Shown: positions 35,515 through 47,368 of the stretch, in pieces
Layout of the letters: each line of letters opens with the position of its first letter
Numbering within the stretch: the stretch's first letter is position 1
NCBI GenBank assembly: GCA_026874595.1
Contig: CM049309.1
Coordinates: 8,767,076-8,831,075, forward strand
DNA length: 64,000 nt
Reading direction: 5' to 3'
Origin: Sipunculus nudus
Lineage: Eukaryota > Annelida > Sipuncula > Golfingiida > Sipunculidae
The notes under the pieces: model-generated
What the model was told of the DNA's origin: nothing
The model's database searches: none
Seen by the model: only the letters and a program-made list of their open reading frames with translations
Program-made: the position numbers and the translations under genes

Positions 35515-36262
35515 CTTGCGATTTTGCTGCGACGCGAAGGATGCGACTAAAATCGCAAAGGGACTGCGACTGGTCGCCCATATTAAACTCATGTGAATTG
35601 CATGTGAGCAGGCTGCCTGTCGACGCGACCGCAAGGTTTCTGCATGGCATGCATGTCAGAGAATTAACTTGCGATTCACTGTCGATTCCTTGCGACTGTT
35701 GCGATCATCTGCGATTACTTGCGATGCGTTTTGCGACTGAACTCTGTCCAATTGTTTGCGGAAGTTTTGGTCAGGTGAAGGAGTCTGCGACCAAGCGGCG
35801 ACTAGTCGCAGACTAAGCTTGTAGGTATATGAAATTTGGCGTCGCCCCAAGACATTTTTTTTTGGTCACCTGAAAAGAAAGATGAAATGATGCCAATGTG
35901 GAAACAAACACAAACACTCCGTACAACCAGACTTCGCCCGAATACCGCAACCGAAACCAAATTAAAAATAAGGGCATGTGAAAAGACAGAGGTATAGTAC
36001 TGGGCTGCATTTGTGCTTATATTTTGACAGCTTTTTTTAATTATATTTGTAGTTATACTCAAGTTTACTCCAAATTTTATAAACAACGCGGGAAACCTCG
36101 TGATCCCGATTCTGCACCTGATCGCTGAACGTTATAGTCGCAAGCAGTCACAGACGATGGCAGACTCTCTGCGACTGGTCGGCAGTGGTCGCCGACTGTC
36201 AGTCGCAAGCAGTCGCAGACGATCGCCGACTGTCTGCGACTGGTAGCAGATAAAAATCGCAG
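35515..36262. repeat. GCGAC-rich foldback element
   Basis: Two flanks (35515-35815 and 36105-36262) are packed with GCGAC, GTCGC and TGCGATTTT on both strands, for example GCGACTAGTCGCAGAC and GCAGTCGCAGACGATCGCC. The spacer has ordinary composition. The density of self-complementary pentamers suggests a foldback or MITE-like element. No transposase and no clear target duplication were found. Confidence 0.5.
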
Positions 36263-36462
36263 AAAATCGATTGATTGTTCTTTATTTTCTCCGATTTCGA
36301 AGAGTAAAACAATCAGTAAAATATTATACACTGAAAAAAAAGCGAGAGAAAACAACATCAGACAACATATGATTTGTTATATTAACTGTGCAAAACTTGC
36401 TTCCCATCTAACTTCAGTAACTCTAAACAAACAATGAACAAGAAATAAGAGCTAGTAAGAAA

Positions 36463-37245
36463 CTATAATACGGTGGTCGACACGCGACTATACGTGTGTC
36501 CGCCGAAATCAGAGTAGGGCGGGTGAAGTGATATATGGATTGAGTTGCAAGGGGAAATAGAGTGAGAAAAACTATCCAAGATGTATACATATGCAAAATT
36601 TCAGGTGGATAAGTCAAACCACTACTAAGATATGAAGGATTTTATCCCACGGAAGACAAACAGATGGACGCTGTGCAAAAATGGTTCCAGGTTGCGGCAC
36701 CAGTTTTGTGTATGATAGAGCTATGTGAGATCTAAACACATGCAAATTTTCAGGAAGATACGTCATACCAGTCCTGAGATATTAGCATGGATGTGTGCAG
36801 CGTGAACGTGAATGTAGGTGGCGCTACTTGTTATAAAAGTAAGAAAGCTATCTAGGATGTATAGGCATGCGAAATTTCAGGTGAATAAGTCCTACCACAC
36901 ATGAGATATGAGTGATTATATAACCCAAGGCAGAGAGATCAGATGGACGCTTTGCAAAAATGGTTGCAGGTGGCGCCACCATTTTATTGTATGATATAAA
37001 GCTACCAAAAAGCTACACTGCATGGTGCAAAATTTTAGCCTGTTTGGTTAAACGAGTCCGAATATATGTGTGTAATGGACGCACTGCAGGAAGGAAAGGT
37101 CGGAGGTCAACGCCAAATGGTTATAGGTACCAGTTCACATGTGACCCGATAACTTGCTGGGTCAAGTTTCGGAAAAATCGGTCCAGTGGTCTCAGAGGAG
37201 TTCTCCGGAAACGAACGCGGCGGCGGAACCCGGTCAAAAACAGAG
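36463..37245 (-). mobile_element. Helentron-like element, fourth copy
   Basis: It keeps the hairpin end (minus strand GTCGCGTGTCGAC then CCGTATTATAG|T) and the subterminal TGTCCGCCGAAATCAGAGT. It has several GGTGGCGCCACC-type units. The far (5') end near 37245 is eroded. Confidence 0.55.
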
Positions 37246-37450
37246 TACATGTTTAGTATAGTAAATTATAGTTTAATAATAGTAATAGCAAGAATAATTA
37301 GTTGTGTTACACTTTTTGAAAACTTAGTCCTTGATGCCATGAGGTTTCAAGGCTTGAGCGAATATCTTCATGAATAGGCCTATTGCACAGTGACTTTGAA
37401 AGATTTCATATAATCAAGTTCGTCGATTAATTCAGTTGGCTGACGTTAAA

Positions 37451-37519
<69 letters not shown>
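37451..37519. repeat. (TA)n microsatellite
   Basis: About 69 bp of TA. Confidence 0.95.
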
Positions 37520-37522
<3 letters not shown>

Positions 37523-38478
37523 AGTTTATATCTTCAAGACAATTAAGTGCTGCTTAAGTTCTAATGTCTCATTAATGTAACACCATAGCTTTTTGCGGCC
37601 ACAACTGGACACATCACAGTGAAGGACGGCATGGTAATTTGCATCTGGTAAAAGTTGCCACAAAAATGACAAAGATCATTTATGGATATATAGCTGCTCT
37701 GTCCTTTCATAATATGCAACAAGCTTGACGGCAAGAGAACACGCGCGCAGACAACAAGGCATACGGTATCCACATTGGTGAGCCGTTTAGGTCAACGAGT
37801 CTCTATAGTTATTAGTGTATGATATATGTTTTCAAAAACTTATTTTAGACAATTATTTAGACATCGAACGATCGACTACGGGTTGACATTGATCAGGGAG
37901 TTAATTATATTTATAAAACGGGTGTAACCGACGTGTGCATACGCAATATATATACAACAGTATATGTATACATGACCGACTTGGAGTGAGTTGTTCATAA
38001 CGTTAAAATGCCGTGGCGGTTCTGATTACTTTAAGGAGAACGAACACAAAACAGCCCCGACATGGCACAATATGTCCTCAAGCAGAGCTTGCTTACTGTA
38101 CGAGTTTCGCATGCATTCCTATGTCATGGGTACACACAAATGAGCCTGTATTAGCCCCTTATTGTATTGCGCACAATAACCACCGGCCCAACGTGTCCAC
38201 GCTTGCAGTCTCCCTGCCACTCGTTAAATACCAAATAAATGTATTTCACGCCGCCGAATTACAGACTGGCTGCTAATTAGTTATGATTTGCTGAAAATAC
38301 TCGGTTGCCAGCCGACACATGCTACGGCCCGCCAAAACAAATGCCCATTGGATGTTAATTACCGTAAAGAAACTAAAAGGAACTCGCACACTGAGAAGCA
38401 AAAATAAATCCTTTAGATCGATCTGTACTGCGTTGTCAATGTAAACAAACATATCCTGGAAACTGCTTATATGTGACG
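37520..38478. other. Upstream region of gene B
   Basis: Slightly GC-richer than the surroundings (about 37990-38480). Short open frames on both strands match nothing I recognise. Probably regulatory DNA for gene B. Confidence 0.3.
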
Positions 38479-38511
38479 GCATAAAGGCAGAATGGAGGAC
38501 ATTGCAGGCTG

Positions 38512-38575
38512 AGAAATATATGGATATACAACAAATACTATATGTGATTTAACCTATTACTGACCAAAGACCAAG
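38512..38575 (+). other. Gene B leader exon (5' UTR), predicted
   Basis: Ends at donor GACCAAG|GTAAGG, resembling gene A exon 1 over its last 30 bases (GATTTAACCT ... CCAAG). A weak TATA-like GCATAAAGG at 38479-38487 places the start near 38510; the exact 5' end is a guess. It would splice to the acceptor TATATTTTAG ending at 39975. Confidence 0.4.
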
Positions 38576-38736
38576 GTAAGGGTTTAAACGAATATACATT
38601 ATGTTGCCGTTTTTAATATTTTTTGTATCTCTGTGTTTATAGATTTTATTCAGACAGTAAGGTCAAAGGTTTAGGTTCAAATTTCATGAGTTAGACTTGA
38701 CATATGTTTCTGATTGTCATAAACGTTTAAAATTTT

Positions 38737-38810
38737 TTTTTAATATATGGATGTGTATATGGATATATATATATATATATATATCCATATACACATCCAT
38801 ATATTAAAAA
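38737..38810. repeat. Near-perfect 74-bp palindrome
   Basis: The arms TTTTTAATATATGGATGTG and CACATCCATATATTAAAAA flank a TATGGATATAT...ATATCCATA centre. It lies in gene B intron 1 and can form a cruciform or a long RNA hairpin. Confidence 0.85.
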
Positions 38811-39398
38811 TATATATATATATAGTGTTAACATCCTTGTTGAGCTTAATGATATATATAATATATATGTGTGTGTGTGTGTGTGTGAGCATATGGCGAG
38901 GCGTTGCTTCATGTACATGTAACTAATTATATAAACTGTGTCAATTGAGAATATTGAAGAAACTTCTCTATATATAGGTTGTTGGTGGGAAAAAAAGAGG
39001 TTTGCTAATCTTCTGCGCATGTGAAAATCTATTCATATGAAAATGTTACTTGTATATACCCGGAAGGTTTAAATCTTCAATTTACATTACCCAAATTACA
39101 TTTTTGTAAATTGTTAGAAACTAATCTGTTTTGTCACAACACAACGTTTCCCTTCTTCATGCATGCATTGTCAAATAATACAAATGAAAGCCTTATTTGG
39201 ACACTGGTATAAAGGGTATGGTTTTATATACAGAAGCAGAACACATTAACATACTATATATAGTATATAGACATTCATGTTGTTCTAAAAAAGGAAACGA
39301 AGAAGTGTTAAAGAGGAAATATCGCGTGCACCTTGACATCCCTATCAATAGCTATATATTACATAGATTGTGAGAATAGGTTTTACATATATACAAAA

Positions 39399-39615
39399 CA
39401 GGGGCGGATTTAAGGGGGCGCCCCTCCCCCTCTTTTTTTCGACCTTACCAAAAAAAATTAGGGAAAACTCATAGCAGACGGTCACGCTTCCAGTAAAAAA
39501 ATTAAAGACCAAGTGTATAGAACAGTTAAAATGTATGGAGGATCACCCGTTCCGCGGCCTCGCAATGTGAGCCCTCTCCCCCCCCCCCTATTCTAAATTC
39601 CTATATCCGCCCCTG
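39399..39615. mobile_element. CAGGGGCGGAT inverted-repeat element
   Basis: It begins CAGGGGCGGATTTAAGGGGG and ends TATATCCGCCCCTG, an inverted repeat of about 11 bp. Poly-C lies near the right end. No convincing target-site duplication. It resembles non-autonomous DNA transposon ends at 25919-26049 and 42618-42837. Confidence 0.55.
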
Positions 39616-39979
39616 CAAACTTACAACCTAAGCCAGCGTTACCTTAGCATATTTATATAAATATATATCAATATCACTATATAGAAGTCAGACATTGCGG
39701 TATATGCTTGTTTAATATGCGAAAGCACCGTGTACAACGACAGATGTATACGGGATCCTTTGTTATCATTTCAAAAGACAGGCCTCAAAAATAAACCTTC
39801 GATATCTATAATTTAGAAGACCGGAACGCCAATGTATGCTATATATCATTAACTATCCCCCCCCCCCCCCCCGCATGAAATTTACTTCCTGTGACCACGT
39901 TGTAAACGGCAGATGTGTAACAACTATATATGTTCAATACATTAACTTCCATTTAAGTTATAAGATATATTTTAGAGTC

Positions 39980-40085
39980 ATGGATAAGCAGACATGCGAG
40001 TGTCAGTGCCACTGCTCTCCTCGAGTGACGTATGAGCGACCAGACACCGGGGACAGGCTCACGCCCACCGCCCCGCCCATGCCAG
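39980..40085 (+). CDS. Gene B coding exon 1
   Basis: Acceptor ATATTTTAG, then AGTC and ATGGATAAG (A at -3 position lacking, G at +4). Encodes the CECQCHC motif and a Thr/Pro-rich end, leaving one base at donor CCAG|GTAAGA, the same phase and same CCAG| as gene A. Confidence 0.7.
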
Positions 40086-41239
40086 GTAAGAATATTTAAT
40101 TATTACAGCTGTTTATAATGATGTTTAGGTGTATGTATAATATATGCACATGATAAGCATTATAACACATTTCACGTGAACAGCAAGGATTACAATAAAT
40201 TTGTTATCGTTATATTTGGATTGTGAGTTTTTACAGCTGGACTTAGGTCCTAACTGAACATTTAATCTAATCATACAGTTACTGACTACTATATCATATT
40301 CCTCGTTCTTGCATACGGACGCTATTTCAGCGGGGTACGTCCGGGTCGGAATTTCCATGGGCCGTGTTCACACACACACACACCTACATATAGTTCTTAC
40401 TTTGTAATTTTCATTTTATGCATTGAAGACCTATTTATATAAAAGCACATTTCCTTACATGTTATGTGATGGTGCTAACATATATACTTTATTTATAATT
40501 TAAAGTGGGATACACCCATATGTAGGCCTAGGTGATGATGCCCACATTAATTATCCCGGGCCAATAAGATTTACATACCGATCCTCTATTGCAAGTTGTC
40601 AATACTTGTCATGCATAAATAAAAAATATACTTTGTAAAAGCAGCGTGTACAGTCAAATGAAATTTGCATTACCGGTACTTTTACCGTTAAAGGTGGGCA
40701 CCAGAGGGCTCTTCACGTCCAACCAAATACAAATAAGAATCTGATAAACATAGTGTATCACGCTATACGGTGGAGTGATAATCATGAAACATGGAGTATA
40801 TTTAGCCCATTGTTGATGGAGAATCGCTTGGACAACATTTATATATCTTGTCATCATTATAGTGGATTTCCCACACCGCATGTTCCTTAATGACAGACGC
40901 ATCTGCCCTTCCTATTTACACGTGTATGTAATTACAAAGTCCATCGAAAGCCAATCCACTGACCATGAACCTGCATGTTTCATGTCCTGAACCCACGTGA
41001 CCTTAACGAATGGTCAGCTGGTCCTAAGCAAGCTTGAAAGAACGCGTTTTAAAACATTTTGTGGGTGATAAATGTCTCTTTATCTTTCTGTCTTTATCTC
41101 TTTATCTGTTATCTTCAGTGTTTGGTTGTTTATCAGTTTTGTAAGAGTAATTATGGCTTCACCCGCATTACACTGTCAAATCGGAGTTTGGAAATTTTGT
41201 GAATAATTGAATAATCCAGTCACAATACCCTCCTACCCT

Positions 41240-41291
<52 letters not shown>

Positions 41292-44200
41292 CTCTCTCTC
41301 AGTACGCCTGAGTGAGGTCAGGTCACAAAGCATTGTTCAGGTGTACACAAGATTCAAGGGGCGAGATCACGTGCACAATGCGCAGTCAGGGTAAGGAAAG
41401 GTAACGAGCTGATAAGGAATCTGAAATGGAGGGGGTACACGTGTTCTGATGTGGGTGAGAGCAACTTGAGAGAGAGAGTAGTATTTTGGCCTATATAGAT
41501 ATCAACCAGTAAATTGCCAACATATCTTGTTTTCTTCAAATTTCTATTTCATTTTCCCTTTGTAAAATACAATTAATTTACCTTGATTTTTTTTTCTTGT
41601 GAATTTTGGTGCTGCGCATAGCTCAATATTGTGATGTGGTACAAAAGATTTAAAATTAGCATTAACTTTTATTTATTTTTTAATCCGCCTCCATTACAGG
41701 AACGAGTTCATAGTACTAATAAAGTCCATGAAAAAATACATGGGAAAATAAGACGTACGTGACATGGTGAAAAAATTGTATAAGATATACCATAACCATA
41801 AATCGTCCATAAAAATTTTACCCGTGAAGTATAGAGAAAAGGATTGATAATATGAACCTTCTTGTAGGCCTATGAAAAGCTTTCACCCGTATCTTATTCT
41901 TATAATCCGCCCCGGTAAGTCAACAAAGTAAAGCGTCTCTGTCCGGCCCGCCGTCTGTTGAACCGATTTGTCATTCTGCGGCCAGGTACTTCCTGTCGTC
42001 TGCTCTGGTAGGAGGTCAACGTTTTTGACTCGTCAAGGAGATGCACGAGGCGATATGGCAACCACATCCATGCACACCCACCTCTATCTAGTTTGTATAA
42101 TGTCAGGGGTGTCACTAAAACATTGCATTTGCCTTGTAGAATGTATTATTAGTTTCTATCTTGTATATACCTATAGCCTTGAAGGCTATATATTTAGTGG
42201 ATTGTGGAGTAATGACTAAATCACAATGCAAAATATAAATTTAGTTATCTAATGTTTCTATGACAAAAATGGAGTTATTAATGTGAAACAATAGCAAAAC
42301 CATCCCACAGTGGTCTAAAAACACGCACACAAGATTTTCACCCAGTATATATTATAAGAATAACACCTCCAACCTCACTCTTTAATATATTCCAAAATGT
42401 TCCAAATTACAATCAGAATGTTTCAATTACCAGTTTGAAAATAGTGATGACAAGAAAGGAAAGGTGTAACAGTCCAATCAACAACAAATTAAATATACAA
42501 CTTCTACTAGTTTTAATGTGACTTTGGACTCAGATTTTCAAATAATCATGATAGAATTACAGTTACGTCATAACTGAAACGGTTAATCGATTGTGTAATG
42601 ATCGTAAGGGCCTGCATCAGGGGTGCACATGGTTTTAGGGGGGTGCAGCTACCTATCATCGACCTAAAACATTTGGTAAATAGAATATAAGCACTCAGTA
42701 CCGAAAGCCCCCGGATTTTGCACCGTGATGCATTTAATACTATCTTCCCAGATAACAGCCTAAGTTTTAAACGTAGGCTATCTATAAATTAACCCTCCTT
42801 TCTCAGTGGCCCCTGTCAAATCCTGTATCCGCCCCTGGAGATCAAAGCGGGCTCTAAATTGAACTCCACGTAGTTGAAGCAGGCCTGCATATACCTGCGT
42901 CCCATTTTGTTTATGTGCAACCTTAATTGCTTCCATGTGGGTTCATGCACTGAACCATGAAACAATGTGACTGGGATATAATTAATGCCTAGAGAGGTTA
43001 ATTATGAGGAAGTGCTGTTGCATGCAGTAACTCGCCCTTTCATCAGTCAAACACACCACTCTATACATAAAGTTCATGACAAATGAGCACTGAAGAAAAA
43101 AAAGGAGCCTATAGCGTACTAATAAACGCCTCTCGGATTTGCTTTACAAGATGTAGTACGTGAAGTATGGGAAATATGACATATGACATGTTTGGTTCTT
43201 AACAGTCTTCGAGGCCAGAGATTGCTATCATAATCGATTCAGCAGTGACATGGAGGTGCTATACAACTAGGTTGTTGATTGCGGAACTATCTTACAGTCT
43301 GATAACGCGGTATTATATCTACAAGTATTTACGCTGTGTTAGCCCTACAAGTCGTAACAAGAACTATTGCACAAAGAGGGTTCGTATCCCAAGTGAGACC
43401 CCTTCCAAATCTGAGTTGCCGGGGGAACAGCCCGGTTTCCACCGTTACAGCTAACGGCCGGAGCTGATCAGCGTGCAACTACTCATTTTGTGCACATCGT
43501 AGTGTGTTTCTGGACGGGGGCAGGTGTGTCAGGAGACAAAGAATTCAAATTCACAACGGCTGTCACACAAGTACCCACAAGGGTCTGCAGTACAGCGTAT
43601 CGTTAGATACAGCGGCCACGGGGAGTTTATCTGTCAGTTGCACGCTTCATATGGGGAATTCCACGCTTGCTTAGAGAGCCATAACGGTTTCATCAACCGA
43701 AGTTTGTCTTGAGCGGTTGCGTATAAAGACCACCAGCGACCCAGTTTGATAATTCTAATCCGTGGTATCTTACTGAATGATGGAGGCCAAGGACTTCATA
43801 AGTTTGGGGATGGATGTATTTCTAGTTTTTACCACTTGGAGCTTGAACAATCAGACCCAGGGTTGACGTCTCATTTATGGCAGCTATTGTGCACAAAAAA
43901 CGTATACATAAGCTATCAGCCGTGCATGGCCGACAACTTGACTCGTTTGTTTATATAAATATTCTTTGTGCTGTGGTCTAAGACATCTTTACACCATGGT
44001 TGCAGACTTAGTTTGCCATGTCCGGCCCTACAGTCACCGGGAAGCTCAAGACGCCCATCTTTTCCACCATGCGGAGCTGGTGCAGCAAATAAAGACGGGA
44101 CCGGTCAAGGACGGAGAGGAAAAACTACTCAGTGGTAACCATGGCGACCAACAAGTTAGTTATCCGAGGTAGATATATTTTCTTTAAATAGATGTACTTC

Positions 44201-47200
44201 TGAAACACTGTCATATATTTTTAGCTGCGTAATGTTCTATGACTGTATTGTACTTAGGCCTATATTTAGGCCTACATGTACTTGTATTGGATGTTTGAAG
44301 AGCACACACACTCAATGTGTGTGCGTTTCAACAAGGTGCCTCGCTGCATATTATATATAAAAAGTCAACACTGAACATGACCGTAATTCACTTTTATGCC
44401 ATAGACTTTCACACATGCGCACACACACGCAATACATTAATAATTTATTAAAGTAAAGTTTTCCTATAGATACATTTATTAGGCCATTTGAATATTAATT
44501 TATAATCAAACTTGTACGTCTTTATGGTTTCAGGCGTGTGTATCTGGTTGCGATCTGGTTTGGATGTTTGACATCATTTCAGTATTATGTGCCAATTAAT
44601 CAATCTGTCGGTTTATTGATTATTGAGAAATTATTTCATATTATTCCATGTCATATATTATATTAACACGTAAATTAAGTGAAAAACTGTAAAGTTGAGT
44701 GAATGATGGTGTCCCCTCACCCTGTTGTTCATGCATATTGCACATGCACCGACCCTGAGATTGAAAGACACCGGATGTGTCTTGCATGTATTGCTTATCT
44801 TGTCCACTCCTACACACACGGTGATGATACAACGATATACCCGTCTGAGGCCGAAAGGTGTGAAACGTTAATAAGCTTATATACAATCAATTATAAAACC
44901 TAGCTTTTATAATTAAAACTTTGATTTAGATATGACCATTTAATATTCTGCATAATGCTGATTATAATGTTTAATATATTAATTTATTTGAAAGATAACA
45001 TCCACATGCATGCACGGGTCCGAGTCTGCACCGGTTTCGGTGAAGATGTGTCCTTGATGCAGGTCATAGCTGTTCTGTCCAAAACAGGTCTTCATTATAT
45101 CTAAAGGAAGTCCCCAGAGGTGATGAAACTGCAGCTTAGGCCTGTATAACCCTGCACAGGTATACAGCACGGAATTTATAAGGACTTTGCAGGCTATTCC
45201 TACCTGTCCTGGTTCGCTGATAATGTTGTTCCGTATAAAGGGACAGGTTTCTTGACAGATATGTGAGGAACTGAATATTGCTTGCTCCAAAATATTTACT
45301 CTATGTCCTGCTCGGTATGGCTTGTATTTACAAATGTAGGTACACAAATGTATATTTAAACACACGTGGCAATAACTGAAGGCCGGCCACACGCACCAGG
45401 GCCTGACCATAAAGACATACACACACGGGCAGTAATGTTGTATAAATGCATATGTTGTTGGTGCACATATATTAAGCCTAGGTAGCATATGGTGTGAACG
45501 GAGGAAAATCAAGGTCAGACACGATGTGTGATAAAAACACTAGCGACTTGCAAGAAGCATTTCCTATACAGGAGTAATCCCCCATACCGTGTTTCCGATT
45601 TGTGACCTCCATCATGAAAATGATACAACAGAGTTTGTATTTGCTTGGATGTCATGCAAACTGTATGCTGAGTTTAGCAGGGGCTGAGAGGAACAAGTTT
45701 CAATAAGCAAGTCGGTTTCCTTGTTCGTACAGTATAGCACACGATTACAAAAAAAAATATATTATAAATCTAGTTGAGACAGCCGTTACCTCTGCTATAG
45801 CTTTTCTTTATTCCGACTGAAACCCAAATTTTATAAATTTCTTGCCTCAGATATACCCATCCGTATCGATAATACAATATTCGGTCACTAAATTTCACCG
45901 TCAGTGTTGTGCCATTATATGTCGGGTGCTAGTTGTGCAGCCCAAACACCCTTGCAAGGTCACGTTAAACAAACTTTTCCATGCCTTTCCGCCCTTCCGC
46001 CTTCAGAAACCAATTAAATTAAGAGACAATTTTAGATATCATTAACATTTAAGAAACAGAAGAACAAACCGACAGACAGTGGTCAAAGTAGGGAGTTTAT
46101 ATATAGACATTATAAGCTTACTGGTATGAGAACGATCTTTCAAATCATGTGTTGTAAAACGTACTGATGCGAGTAGCTATAACAATACAATATAAGAAAT
46201 CCATAAATGATTATGAGTTCTCGGTAAGCACTTCGGTAATAACAAATCACCATCTGAAATAAGTGACCGAGATGCACATCGTGCACGGACGATAACCGAG
46301 CAGACATATGCATGGGATCGCTTGTCGACAATTTCCCGTTAAGTTCTTTAATCTGTCTGAAAAAAAATTCAACTGACAATATATCACAAACCAAATATGG
46401 CACCAAGAGCACCATGGCTCTACATACCTTAATTTGCCTGTTTAATATAGACTTAACACGCACGGCGCGATTCAACTATTATAAAAGAATGGCTGCAGTA
46501 GAAATTTACGCCTTCTTCCTAAGATCATCTTTCGAGCGGTCCATGCAGCTACGTAGAGCCGAGACTGCGCTCTAAGGAAGATGGGCCAACCTGTAACCGG
46601 TGTTGTTGAGACTGTCTGTGCATGTCCACAGTGCGCGTGTATAATTTCTTAATTTTACAACAAAATGTGGCATTGGAAGATGTATTTCATGCCATACTTT
46701 GTATATGCTTATTAATGACCGAGACTCAATGTTGTGTTTGTTGTTACAGTAGGAGGAGACAATGTCACAGACGCCGGGCAGACCGTCCAAGATGGAGAAA
46801 ACGTAAGAATTTAAAACTTTGAACAAATAAGATTATATTTTAGTTTAGCCTGGTACATCAGAATGCAAGGCTGAATCTCTTAAAGTGTTTAGACCTATAA
46901 TTGTATATAAATATATATAAATATGTCCTAAGAAGGATTCGGAAATTATTTGAAGGATTTGCTGGACCTGGCATGATAAACAATCGATTTCAACGGTCAA
47001 ACTTGACTGAAATAAATGATCTTTTTTAACTACACATTTTATTTTACTTGGTACAGGCATTTTTAACTGGCACTAAATCATGAGTTCCCAGATTAATTTA
47101 AACTGAAATTTCTGTTTATAATACTGTCGAATGATATTTGCTTTTTAATATTTTTAACTTGGTACCTTTGCTTTGGTTATCTGAAGAAAATTTATCTAGA

Positions 47201-47368
47201 CAGAGGAATCTCTGGTACATCTACTGAATAACCATACATTTATTTACAGGGCTGTGCTGTCTGGGCTGGGTGGTATGTTTGCCTCTGTTCCTGTTATGCT
47301 GCTGTCTCAGAGAGAAACCTGCCGATGATGAAGACCTTAAGGAGGATGACTGCTACCCGTGTTACTGA
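39980..47368 (+). CDS. Gene B: uncharacterised 146-aa membrane protein, tandem paralogue of gene A
   Basis: Four coding exons: 39980-40085, 44006-44168, 46750-46802 and 47250-47368, with phases 1, 2, 1 and GT-AG junctions. The N-terminus is Cys-rich (MDKQTCECQCHCSPR) and absent from gene A. The middle is His/Glu/Lys-rich, followed by a strongly basic stretch (RRRQCHRRRADRPRWRKR), one hydrophobic segment (LCCLGWVVCLPLFLLCCCL) and an acidic tail ending CYPCY. The basic-hydrophobic-acidic order equals gene A. The many Cys residues in and beside the membrane segment suggest acylation or metal/disulfide use, but no function can be assigned. It has a superficial likeness to cysteine-rich membrane modules; no known family signature is complete. 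Confidence 0.75.
41249..41300. repeat. (CT)n microsatellite
   Basis: About 50 bp of CT with one interruption, preceded by poly-C. Confidence 0.9.
42618..42837. mobile_element. Degenerate CAGGGGTGCA inverted-repeat element
   Basis: It starts CAGGGGTGCACATGG and ends TCCTGTATCCGCCCCTG. A diverged relative of 39399-39615, without a visible target duplication. Confidence 0.35.
44006..44168 (+). CDS. Gene B coding exon 2
   Basis: Acceptor CATGGTTGCAG and donor CCGAG|GTAGAT. It starts with an Asp codon completed across the junction (DLVCHVRPYSHREAQD), like gene A. It ends with two spare bases, which fit only the next exon's phase. The donor is weaker than the others. Confidence 0.65.
44169..46749 (+). 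other. Gene B intron (2.6 kb)
   Basis: No repeat identified. It includes a 177-codon minus-strand open frame (44979-45512) and a 66-codon plus-strand frame (44703-44903). Neither has a recognised domain or supporting splice sites, so I call no gene. Confidence 0.4.
46750..46802 (+). CDS. Gene B coding exon 3 (basic juxtamembrane stretch)
   Basis: A 53-base exon coding RRRQCHRRRADRPRWRK. The acceptor is TTACAGTAG, a NAGNAG tandem: use of the first AG gives Ser before RRR, and use of the second gives Arg and removes one residue. Donor AAAC|GTAAGA. Confidence 0.75.
47250..47368 (+). CDS. Gene B last coding exon (membrane segment and CYPCY tail)
   Basis: Acceptor TTTATTTACAG. Encodes LCCLGWVVCLPLFLLCCCL, then REKPADDEDLKEDDCYPCY and a TGA. 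It aligns without gaps to gene A's last exon. Confidence 0.85.

Larger units (their letters stand above)
40086..44005 (+). other. Gene B intron (3.9 kb)
   Basis: It holds (CT)n at 41249-41300, a CAGGGGTG..CCGCCCCTG element (42618-42837) and a GC-richer stretch from 43200. A TATAAAG at 43722-43728 and a Kozak-strength ACACCATGG spanning 43991-43999 raise the possibility of an internal promoter. Confidence 0.4.

Noticed and set aside
35541-35816. 91-codon frame with many Cys/Asp residues
   Set aside because: Produced by the GCGAC-rich foldback repeat.
44703-44903. 66-codon plus-strand frame with a CTC..CLAC pattern
   Set aside because: Not a known zinc-binding motif, no similarity to gene A, and no flanking splice sites that keep the gene B frame.
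44979-45512. 177-codon minus-strand open frame, the longest in the window
   Set aside because: No recognised domain, Cys/His/Tyr-rich random-looking composition, no partner exons, and it lies inside a gene B intron on the opposite strand.
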